From Pontiellaceae bacterium B12227 (GTDB taxonomy: Bacteria > Verrucomicrobiota > Kiritimatiellia > Kiritimatiellales > Pontiellaceae), in contig JAROAZ010000009.1 of NCBI GenBank assembly GCA_029432775.1, forward strand, positions 145,878 through 209,877: a stretch of DNA of 64,000 nt. Reading direction: 5' to 3'. This document shows positions 1 through 7,259 of this stretch, piece after piece. Under the pieces are notes generated by a model. It saw only the letters and a list, made by a program, of their open reading frames with translations. It was not told where the DNA came from and made no database searches. Numbering within the stretch: position 1 is the stretch's first letter; each line of letters opens with the position of its first letter. A program made the position numbers and the translations under genes.

Positions 1-1113
1 GACGGGGAGTATCTATGGATTCATGTGGCCGATGCCGCCGCGCTCATTAAAGCCGACTCGCCCCTTGATGTGGAAGCCCGGGCACGCGGCGCCAATTTGT
101 ATTTGCCCGAAATCGTCATCAATATGCTGCCCGAGCCCGTTACCTCTGTTCTGGGGCTGGGCTTGCAGGAGGTATCGCCGGCGCTCTCCTTTAAAATCGG
201 GGTGGGGGATGGCGGAACGCCTATTTGTTCAAAAATCATTCCGAGCTGGGTTCGTGTTCAACAACTCAGCTATTCTGCTGCGGATGAACTGATGGATAAT
301 ACTCCTTTCCAGGAAATGAATCTCATCACCGAACGGTTTCGGGAACGTCGGATCCTGCAGGGAGCCGCCCGTATCAACCTGCCGGAAGTGAAGCTGAAAA
401 CCACGGTTGACGGGGAGCTCTATAATCTCTCCGCCTCGCATGAACTCAACTTCAGGCAACCGGATGATTTCTCCGTTGAAATCAGCGACCTGCCGCGATT
501 GAAAAGCCGCGACATGGTCACCGATGCCATGCTGATGGCCGGCGAGGCGGTTGCAGACTTCCTCATTAAAAATGAGATTCCCGCTCCATTTGCCTGTCAG
601 CCGCCGCCGGACGAACCCTTCACACCGGGAAGCATGGCCGAAATGTTTGCCTATCGCAAAAAGTTCAAGCGCTCCGGGCTGCATCTCGAGCCCGACTGGC
701 ATGCCGGACTCGGGCTCGAACGCTACACGCGGTCCACCAGCCCGTTGCGCCGCTACTCCGACCTGTTGGTTCACCAGCAGCTTCGTGCGTTTATTGCCGG
801 TGAACCCTTAATCAGTGAAGCTGATATGTTGGAGCGTATGTCTCAGGCTGAAGTCGGCGGGGGCAATACCGCCATGGCCGAGCGCCTGAGCAACCGGCAC
901 TGGACGCTGCTGCATATGCAGCAGCATCCCGAAACCATCTATCGCGGAGTGGTGGTCGATAAACGCGACGACCGGGGCACCGTGCTGATTCCGGATCTGG
1001 CCATCGATGTGAAAATGCGCCGGATAGGCGATGTTGAACTCGATGATGAGGTTGATGTCCAGCTCCTGCAGATCAACCTTCCCGAGCTGGATTTTACCTG
1101 CCGAATGGTGTGA
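1..1113 (+). CDS. RNase II/R-family 3'-5' exoribonuclease, C-terminal part
   Basis: The reading frame is open from base 1, so the 5' part of the gene lies outside the window. The visible 370 codons begin inside the catalytic RNB domain (WIHVADAAALI resembles the WIHIADVS motif) and contain the family signature YTRSTSPLRRYSDLLVHQQL near residues 242-261. The end (FTCRMV) follows a short S1-like beta segment. RNB enzymes degrade RNA processively from the 3' end using metal ions. RNase R versus RNase II cannot be decided because the N-terminal cold-shock domains and any lysine-rich tail are not visible. The product is cytoplasmic. The next gene starts 77 bases later. Confidence 0.9.
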   Translation, partial: DGEYLWIHVADAAALIKADSPLDVEARARGANLYLPEIVINMLPEPVTSVLGLGLQEVSPALSFKIGVGDGGTPICSKIIPSWVRVQQLSYSAADELMDNTPFQEMNLITERFRERRILQGAARINLPEVKLKTTVDGELYNLSASHELNFRQPDDFSVEISDLPRLKSRDMVTDAMLMAGEAVADFLIKNEIPAPFACQPPPDEPFTPGSMAEMFAYRKKFKRSGLHLEPDWHAGLGLERYTRSTSPLRRYSDLLVHQQLRAFIAGEPLISEADMLERMSQAEVGGGNTAMAERLSNRHWTLLHMQQHPETIYRGVVVDKRDDRGTVLIPDLAIDVKMRRIGDVELDDEVDVQLLQINLPELDFTCRMV

Positions 1114-1189
1114 TGCGGAATCGGCCGGAATGAAAACAGCTGATCCCCTCATTACATAAACAGGTTCGAATGCAGGTGTGGAGTTCTGA

Positions 1190-3619
1190 ATGATGAATAG
1201 AGACTTGCTCAAAATAACAACCATTTTATTCGCTGTCGCCTGCACCGCTTTGGCGCACGGGGAGCCGCAACCGCGTTCCGTTCTGCTGGTGACACAAGGC
1301 GAGGGTGCGGGATGGCAGGATATGGCCTATCTGGCGGCGGTTCCGGCATCCACCGTGGCGAACAACGGAAATGCGGCGGCCATTGCACTGGAGCCCGCAA
1401 ATTCCATTCCCCGGGAGGTGGATGACTATCTTCTTCGCTTCAAACCCGATTATGTTTACCATCTCGGATCCACTGCGCTGTCCCGGAAACCGGTAGCCGG
1501 CCTGTTGCGGCAGCTTTCCGTTACGTCGGCCGATGCCGCGGCCATTGCACTTTCCTCCGTCTTCTGGAAATCCAGTGAGCGGGTGGTGCTCTGCAACGAA
1601 GATGACTATGGCTCTGCGTTGATGGCCTCCACGTTGGCGGCCCGGTTGCGTGTTCCGCTTTTTTTCAGTGGAAGGGAAGGGGTGTCCAAAGCAACGGTAA
1701 AAAGAATACAGCAACTGGGCGTGAAAGAGCTCATTTTTATCGGGAAGGCGCCGAAGGGGATCCGGGCGATTGAGCTGAGCGACGCGGCGGCGGTTCTGGC
1801 CTGGATGAAGACTCAGAGATTTGAAACACCTTACTTTGCGTTGGTGAATGTCCGCGACCGCAGCGGCACAACCATTCCCCGCCTATCGCTTGCGGCGCCG
1901 TTGCTGGCTTCGCTGCGAAACGGCATGGTGGTCCCGTTTGATTTCGATATCCTATGGCGCGTTCCCTTTCATGGCACTGAACAGAAAGACGATATGCCGA
2001 AGGGCCAGAAGGCGCCCAGTCATGGTGTTCTTGAGGTCCCGGAGGGAAAGGTTGCTTTTGCACTGACCTATGGCACAACCTCGGACGACGGCTCCCGCAT
2101 TCGCTATACTGCCGGGGGGATTCCGGTAGGAACCTCCGGCGGCGCATCGACCGGGCCCTATCTCCAACTGGATCTGAATGCCGACGGCGCTTTCGACGGA
2201 CCGGATGAAGGTCCATTCGACCGAAGTTGCTGGGTACCCCTGTTTGGCAAAAACTATCACCTCGATTTCGGCAACGGGCGGAGACATGCCGCATGCGACC
2301 TTTCCGTCAGCAGCGATCATGTTGAATTGATTCTCGGCGAGCTGCGCGACCTCTACGTCCAGTCGGGCATACCGCAATACCTTTGTCTCGTCGGATTCCC
2401 GGATGCAATTCCGCAGGCCATTCGCGATTACAGGACGTTTGACCTGACCTCGGATCTGCCCTACGGCAATGTGGACGACGACCTTTTCAGCGAAATCTCG
2501 GTGGGGCGCATCATTGGAGAAAGCGCCACCTTCGCCACATTGCATGCCAGCCGCATTGCAACATACGATGCGTTGCGCAGCGCCGACTGGAGCGGAAAAG
2601 CGGGACAGTCGGCCTGGGAGCAGACCTTCGGCAGCCTCTTCGGGAATGCGGGGCTCGATGCCTCCGCCCGCCAAACCGTAGAGGATCTCAAATGGGAGGT
2701 TCCTCCTACGAAGAAAAAGAAGGGAAAGCGGGTGGACTCTTTTGATGCCGACTCACCGATGACCCACGTTGGCTTCCTCTCCCACGCGAATCATTCGTGG
2801 TGGAAGGGCCTGGGTGGAGCCTACGATATGAATTCCACCACCTTGCTGGCGCCGGCCGTGGTTGAGTCCAGCGGCTGCCTGACCACGACGCTCGACTATG
2901 AGCCGGACTTCCGTTCGGTGGTGTCCAGATTGTTCCGCAACGGTGCCGTGAGTTTTGCCGGGCAGACCCGCCCCGGAATTGCCCAGCAATTCCCTCAACG
3001 GTCCGGATTTTGGAACGGGGTGCTCAGCGGCAGTTCCATTGGTGAGGCGCACCGGGAAACTCAAAATATGATGGCGCATATCGCCCTTGAAACGGAGCAG
3101 TCTCCCTGGAGTGGCGAATATTACCAGCTGCAGATTCGTTCGCTGTTTGGCGACCCCGCCTTTACACCGCGGTCAACCCCGACCATGAAGACGGCACCCG
3201 CCCGGGTGGATGTGGCGGGCAGCCGGGTTTCCGTGCATGCGCCGGAAAATTGGTCGAACCAGGAAAAATTTGTTCCGAAGGATTGGAAGGAATGGTACGG
3301 AAAACCCCTCTACGTATTGCGCGGCTCCGGAGCCTATGCAACGTGCGCCTGGAGCAACAAAAAGGGACGTGATGAAGAGGTCGTCTATGTCAACGCCGAG
3401 TTCACCACCCGGAAACGGGTAAAATCAATCCGCCAGATTCAATCACTGCCCGAGCCCCTTGGCTGGAATGAAAAATATACGGTCGATGAAAATTTCGACG
3501 GGTCACGGACCTACCGCTGGCGGGTGCGGTTGGTCGACTTCGATCAGGTTACCGGCACCATCGTAAACGAAGTCGAAAGCATCGACTTCCGGGTCGATTT
3601 CGGGACACATGATCGGTAG
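1190..3619 (+). CDS. Secreted C25 (gingipain)-like cysteine peptidase
   Basis: This 809-residue protein has an N-terminal signal peptide ending near ALAHG. Residues about 120-185 (SSERVVLCNEDDYGSA, then VPLFFSGREGVSKATV and VKELIFIGKA) resemble a cell-wall-binding-repeat-2 or solute-binding alpha/beta unit. The middle has features of peptidase family C25: LCLVGFPDAIP, VDDDLFSEISVGRI, a His region (VGFLSHANHSWW) and a Cys region (VVESSGCLTTTLDYE), which are the likely catalytic His and Cys. The C-terminal 150 residues look like a beta-sandwich. GTGGAG lies 7-11 bases before the ATG at 1190; a second ATG follows at once. It is probably exported and perhaps cell-surface. Substrate is unknown. 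Confidence 0.7.
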   Translation: MMNRDLLKITTILFAVACTALAHGEPQPRSVLLVTQGEGAGWQDMAYLAAVPASTVANNGNAAAIALEPANSIPREVDDYLLRFKPDYVYHLGSTALSRKPVAGLLRQLSVTSADAAAIALSSVFWKSSERVVLCNEDDYGSALMASTLAARLRVPLFFSGREGVSKATVKRIQQLGVKELIFIGKAPKGIRAIELSDAAAVLAWMKTQRFETPYFALVNVRDRSGTTIPRLSLAAPLLASLRNGMVVPFDFDILWRVPFHGTEQKDDMPKGQKAPSHGVLEVPEGKVAFALTYGTTSDDGSRIRYTAGGIPVGTSGGASTGPYLQLDLNADGAFDGPDEGPFDRSCWVPLFGKNYHLDFGNGRRHAACDLSVSSDHVELILGELRDLYVQSGIPQYLCLVGFPDAIPQAIRDYRTFDLTSDLPYGNVDDDLFSEISVGRIIGESATFATLHASRIATYDALRSADWSGKAGQSAWEQTFGSLFGNAGLDASARQTVEDLKWEVPPTKKKKGKRVDSFDADSPMTHVGFLSHANHSWWKGLGGAYDMNSTTLLAPAVVESSGCLTTTLDYEPDFRSVVSRLFRNGAVSFAGQTRPGIAQQFPQRSGFWNGVLSGSSIGEAHRETQNMMAHIALETEQSPWSGEYYQLQIRSLFGDPAFTPRSTPTMKTAPARVDVAGSRVSVHAPENWSNQEKFVPKDWKEWYGKPLYVLRGSGAYATCAWSNKKGRDEEVVYVNAEFTTRKRVKSIRQIQSLPEPLGWNEKYTVDENFDGSRTYRWRVRLVDFDQVTGTIVNEVESIDFRVDFGTHDR

Positions 3620-3622
3620 GTC

Positions 3623-3988
3623 TTACGAAAGGAGTTTATGAACCTGTTCGAGCAGTTCCGGCGCAGACTGTCCCCGGGCAAAGCCGGCCAGAGCCACGCC
3701 CGCCGCGTGAACCTCTGCGCTTAGGATCTCTTTTTTGTTTTCCAGCAGGGCGGCCAGCTCATCTGTAGAAGCGGGATAGCCAAAGAGCTCAAGGTCGGCA
3801 CGGATGGTCGAAAGTAATTCCTCGTGGGATTTGTTCTCGGCGAGTCCTTCTATGATTTGGAAGAGGATAAAGTCCGCAACCCGTTCGTCGCCCGATTTGC
3901 TCAGGCGATTTCTAAATTCGTCGTAATCGAAGCGGCACCGGGCACTATCCGTAATCGCGGCCCACACTAAATCTTCAGCTTGTCTCAT
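3623..3988 (-). CDS. Hypothetical protein, 121 aa
   Basis: This is a soluble, mostly helical acidic protein that I do not recognise. The open frame extends upstream, but that part overlaps the neighbouring gene in another frame, so the ATG at 3988 (MRQAEDLVWAAITDSARC) is preferred; it lies 7 bases after the upstream stop. The gene ends four bases from the stop of the C25-like peptidase gene, convergently. It probably forms a two-gene operon with the PhnA-like gene upstream. Confidence 0.6.
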   Translation of the reverse strand: MRQAEDLVWAAITDSARCRFDYDEFRNRLSKSGDERVADFILFQIIEGLAENKSHEELLSTIRADLELFGYPASTDELAALLENKKEILSAEVHAAGVALAGFARGQSAPELLEQVHKLLS

Positions 3989-3995
3989 CGTACGC

Positions 3996-4391
3996 CTAGT
4001 CCGCTTCTGCAATCTGGGCTTCGACCTCTTCATCGAAGTAGGCCTGGTCGAGCAGCTCTTCCGCCCAGTGTTCGTTGGCGAGGCGTTTGAGCATCCGGGC
4101 CGACATAATCTGAACGGCGGGAATTTCGGACCAGATGGCATTGTTGAGGCAACGCCAGTGATCGGCCTTCATGCGCTTAGGTTTTTCGATCTGCTCGCGG
4201 CAGGTTTCGCAAAGAAACAGGCACTGGTCGGCAGTGACCACATCGGATTCCGGCGGCACTTCAAAAACAGCCAGTTTCACCCCGTCCGCTTCGCATAATT
4301 CACATTTGGCGCGGGATCGGCGCACCAGCTCTTTTGCCAGAAAATTGAGTTCATTTTTTCGCTGTTGATGTTCGTCATATCCTCTGGCCAT
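3996..4391 (-). CDS. PhnA/YjdM-like zinc-ribbon protein
   Basis: This 131-residue protein begins with a four-cysteine zinc-binding module, CELCEADG near residue 31 and CLFLCETCREQ near residues 57-67. It is followed by DHWRCLNNAIWSEIPAVQ, a stretch typical of the N-terminal part of PhnA/YjdM proteins. The usual C-terminal PhnA beta-barrel is not obvious, so this is a short variant. PhnA was named from a phosphonate locus, but its role is unsettled and no phn genes lie nearby. AAGGAGA precedes the ATG. It is followed after 7 bases by a hypothetical gene on the same strand. Confidence 0.6.
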   Translation of the reverse strand: MARGYDEHQQRKNELNFLAKELVRRSRAKCELCEADGVKLAVFEVPPESDVVTADQCLFLCETCREQIEKPKRMKADHWRCLNNAIWSEIPAVQIMSARMLKRLANEHWAEELLDQAYFDEEVEAQIAEAD

Positions 4392-4598
4392 TGTCCGTCT
4401 CCTTGGTAAGGCTCTTCAACGGGGATTTAATTGAACACCCGCTACGCTAAAGATCGCAAAGACAGCAAAGCGGATTCTTCGCGAACTTTGCGAGCTTCTG
4501 TTAATTAATTCCTGATGAGCGGTACTTTCTCTGACCGGTTCCGGATTGAGTTCTGGCGGCGAACGGCTAGGGTGTGGCGCATCAAACCAAGGAACACT

Positions 4599-5849
4599 AT
4601 GCCATTTTCTAAACTCGGACTTCTAGACCCCATGCTGCGTGTGGTGGAGGCGGCGGACTACCGCGAGCCCACGCCGATCCAGCAACAAACCATTCCACTG
4701 ATTCTCGAAGGCATGGATCTGATTGCGCAGGCCGAAACCGGGACCGGCAAAACCGCCGCGTTTGCGTTGCCGATTCTTCAGCGTTTGAGTGCCATCGAAA
4801 CCGCTCCGCCGCCGTGTTCGCCCCGTGTTCTGGTGCTGGCTCCCACGCGCGAACTGGCTCAGCAGGTGGCCGGGACGTTTAACGGATTTGCAAAAAATAT
4901 GTCGCATGAGATCGGTGTAACCACGGTGATCGGCGGTGCGGATATTGAGGAGCAGGTACGTCAGTTGGAAGACGGGACCGATATTGTGGTGGCCACGCCC
5001 GGACGGTTGCTCGAACTGGTGCGTGAAAAGGATATCTTTTTTCTGAACCTGCTCACACTGGTGGTCGACGAAGCCGATCGCCTGCTGGCCCTCGGTTTTG
5101 CCGAAGAGCTGGAGCAGGTGTTTGCGGCTCTGCCGAAGCACCGGCAGAGTCTGCTCTTTTCCGCCACCTATCCGAAGAAGGTCATCAAGCTGACCGAACA
5201 GGTGATGGAGAACCCGAGCTATATTAATGTAATCGGCGACGTTCCAACCGTTGGAAACATTGCCGAACGGGCGATCGAGGTGAATCGCGATAACCGGCGT
5301 GCACTGTTGCAGCATCTTCTTAAAGAGGAGCAGTGGGAGCATGTTCTGATCTTTGTCAGCAGCAAACGGGCGGCCCGCAATCTGGCTGCGAAGCTTTGCC
5401 GTAACGGCATTCAAGCCGATGCTTTCCATGGCGATCTCGATCAGGACGAGCGCACTGAGGTGCTCAGCCAGTTTAAGAGCCGCAAGGTTCGGGTGTTGGT
5501 CGCCACCGACATTGCCGCGCGGGGCATCGATATTCAGGACCTCTCCACCGTCGTGAATTACGACCTGCCGCGCTCGCCGGTCGATTACATCCACCGAATC
5601 GGCCGCACGGGCCGGGCCGGGGCTGAAGGCGTGGCGGTCAGTTTTATGGACTACAACGATATGGCCCATTTCGGCGTGATTGAAAAACGCACCAAAGTCA
5701 GCGTTGAACGCGAACAGGTGCCCGGCTTTGAGCTGACCGGTGAACCGCCGGTAAAGAAAAAGGGCCCGCCGCCGAAAAAGGGCAAGCGCCCCAGCAAAAA
5801 GGATAAACTCCGCGCCGCCGCGGCCCGCGAGAAAGACGAAGAGCGCTAG
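4599..5849 (+). CDS. DEAD-box RNA helicase, RhlE-like
   Basis: The product is a 416-residue ATP-dependent RNA helicase. Visible motifs in order are the Q motif (EPTPIQQQTIPL), motif I AETGTGKT, Ia PTRELAQQ, Ib TPGRLLE, motif II as VDEADRLL (DEAD), motif III SAT, then DIAARGID and the HRIGRTGRAG motif VI. The C-terminal tail is lysine/proline rich, as in RhlE-type helicases of ribosome assembly or RNA decay. The frame is open from 4515, but AAGGA precedes the ATG at 4599 and homology starts there. Its stop overlaps the stop of nudC on the other strand within CTAG. Confidence 0.93.
   Translation: MPFSKLGLLDPMLRVVEAADYREPTPIQQQTIPLILEGMDLIAQAETGTGKTAAFALPILQRLSAIETAPPPCSPRVLVLAPTRELAQQVAGTFNGFAKNMSHEIGVTTVIGGADIEEQVRQLEDGTDIVVATPGRLLELVREKDIFFLNLLTLVVDEADRLLALGFAEELEQVFAALPKHRQSLLFSATYPKKVIKLTEQVMENPSYINVIGDVPTVGNIAERAIEVNRDNRRALLQHLLKEEQWEHVLIFVSSKRAARNLAAKLCRNGIQADAFHGDLDQDERTEVLSQFKSRKVRVLVATDIAARGIDIQDLSTVVNYDLPRSPVDYIHRIGRTGRAGAEGVAVSFMDYNDMAHFGVIEKRTKVSVEREQVPGFELTGEPPVKKKGPPPKKGKRPSKKDKLRAAAAREKDEER
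5242..5256. repeat. TTCCA-N5-TGGAA palindrome
   Basis: Copy inside the DEAD-box helicase gene, read as VPTVGN. Confidence 0.9.
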
Positions 5850-6628
5850 GCCGAATGGCTGGCCAGATAGTCGTCGATCAGCTTGCGGGCGATGGTGGCT
5901 CTGCTCGGGATCTCGGGTAGCGTATCCGGCGTATACCAGCCGGCGTCCTCAATTTCTTTGGGATCAATCCGGATTTCTCCACGGACATAATCCGCCTTGA
6001 ACCCGATCATGATGGAGTGGGGGAAGGGCCACGGCTGGCTGGTGACATACTGAATGTTCTCCACTTCGATCCCCGTTTCTTCCATCACCTCTCGGGCGAC
6101 ACACTGCTCCATGGTTTCGCCGGGTTCGAGAAAACCGGCTACGACGCTGTAGAGTCCGGGCGGGAAATGATGGCCGCGTGCCATCAGCAGTTCATCGCCC
6201 CTGGTCACCGCCACAATCATGCTCGGGGAGATGCGCGGATAATTCTGGAGATTGCATTCCGGACAAACCATGGCCCGTTCTGTTTCCGAAGGTTCGGCTT
6301 TGGCCCCGCATCGCGAACAGAACTGATGGTTCTCCCGCCACGTCAGGATTTGCGAGGCATAGCCGATCAGGGAATAGATCTCATCCGGGACAACGCCGAA
6401 AAGGGCGCGGACTTCCAACCATTGGAAACGGCCCGGTTCGTCCATGCTGCGTGAAACATAGCAGGCTTTGTTGTCCAGCGTGCCGAGATAGACGGCCTGT
6501 CCATCCGGCATCTGTTCGGGCAGGGCGTGGTCCGATTCCAGGGCCAACTGGCCGGCAGAATTGAAGAGCAGCATTTTAACGGTTCCAGAGTTTGGAACAT
6601 CAGGACTGATGGCTGGGGTGAAGTTCAT
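5846..6628 (-). CDS. nudC: NAD+ diphosphatase / NADH pyrophosphatase (Nudix)
   Basis: The 260-residue product matches NudC in length and order: an N-terminal domain, a four-cysteine zinc ribbon (CSRCGAKAE...CPECNLQNYPR), the Nudix box (GFLEPGETMEQCVAREVMEE) and the NudC-specific SQPWPFPHS motif. NudC hydrolyses NAD(H) to NMN(H) and AMP and removes NAD caps from RNA. The open frame runs to 6730, but the extra 34 residues are unlike the family, so the ATG at 6628 is chosen. Two copies of the TTCCA-N5-TGGAA palindrome lie inside the gene; one encodes FQWLE. Confidence 0.92.
   Translation of the reverse strand: MNFTPAISPDVPNSGTVKMLLFNSAGQLALESDHALPEQMPDGQAVYLGTLDNKACYVSRSMDEPGRFQWLEVRALFGVVPDEIYSLIGYASQILTWRENHQFCSRCGAKAEPSETERAMVCPECNLQNYPRISPSMIVAVTRGDELLMARGHHFPPGLYSVVAGFLEPGETMEQCVAREVMEETGIEVENIQYVTSQPWPFPHSIMIGFKADYVRGEIRIDPKEIEDAGWYTPDTLPEIPSRATIARKLIDDYLASHSA
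6413..6427. repeat. TTCCA-N5-TGGAA palindrome
   Basis: Copy inside nudC, read as FQWLE. Confidence 0.9.
6583..6597. repeat. TTCCA-N5-TGGAA palindrome
   Basis: Copy inside nudC, read as VPNSGT. Confidence 0.9.
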
Positions 6629-6886
6629 CCGGGAAAGAGTGGAGGGTAATGCAAGAGGCGTCAAGTAATGTAGACGAGGCATCCTGTCTCGTTGCGATGT
6701 GGAGGGTGTGCTCAACGCGGCTGGAAGCACGCGTCTACATTAAAGAAGAAGGCGGAACTACCAACTTCTATCCGGAATTGTCCATCTACACCATTAAAAG
6801 CTAATCCCCGGGCGATGTTTAATATAATTAAGTAAAATATTGATAAAATTAAAATATGGGTGCATATAGTCAATGTAGGTGAAGTT

Positions 6887-7246
6887 ATGAATGATTTTTC
6901 AGCTAAGTGTAATAGTTGTGGTGGGGCTCTTGCGATCAGCGAGCTGAAATGCCGTGATTGTGATCTGACCCTTAGCGGGACGGTCGATCTTCCGCGCCTG
7001 GCTAGATTGCCGTCGGAGGATCGTGAATTTATTGAATTGTTTGTGTTGGCGGGGGGATCTCTCAAAGAAGTGGGGAAGCACCTGAAGCTGTCATATCCGA
7101 CGGTACGGAACCGGTTGGATAAGGTTATTGCTAATCTAAAGCAATTGGATGAGGACAAGCGACTGGCGCGTGCGGAAATTATTGATGCGCTGGAGCGCGG
7201 GGATATTTCGAGTGACACGGCGCTGGAGCGTTTGAGTAAAATCTAG
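6887..7246 (+). CDS. DUF2089-family zinc-ribbon/HTH regulator
   Basis: This 119-residue protein has an N-terminal zinc ribbon (CNSCGGALAI..LKCRDCDLTL), then a conserved DUF2089-type segment (LPRLARLPSEDREFIELFVL), then a helix-turn-helix (LKEVGKHLKLSYPTVRNRLD), and a short C-terminal tail. DUF2089 proteins are thought to be DNA-binding regulators. The ATG at 6887 has TAGGTGAA upstream and is preferred to the one at 6860. It sits 13 bases before a large membrane protein gene, probably its regulatory partner. The AT-rich 6780-6886 region likely holds the promoter. Confidence 0.85.
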   Translation: MNDFSAKCNSCGGALAISELKCRDCDLTLSGTVDLPRLARLPSEDREFIELFVLAGGSLKEVGKHLKLSYPTVRNRLDKVIANLKQLDEDKRLARAEIIDALERGDISSDTALERLSKI

Positions 7247-7259
7247 AAAAGGGGATGGG

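Noticed and set aside
4441..4510. CGCAAAGACAGCAAAG and TTCGCGAACTTTGCGAG as mobile repeats
   Set aside because: They resemble short dispersed repeats seen in many genomes, but only one copy of each is present here, so no repeat can be shown.
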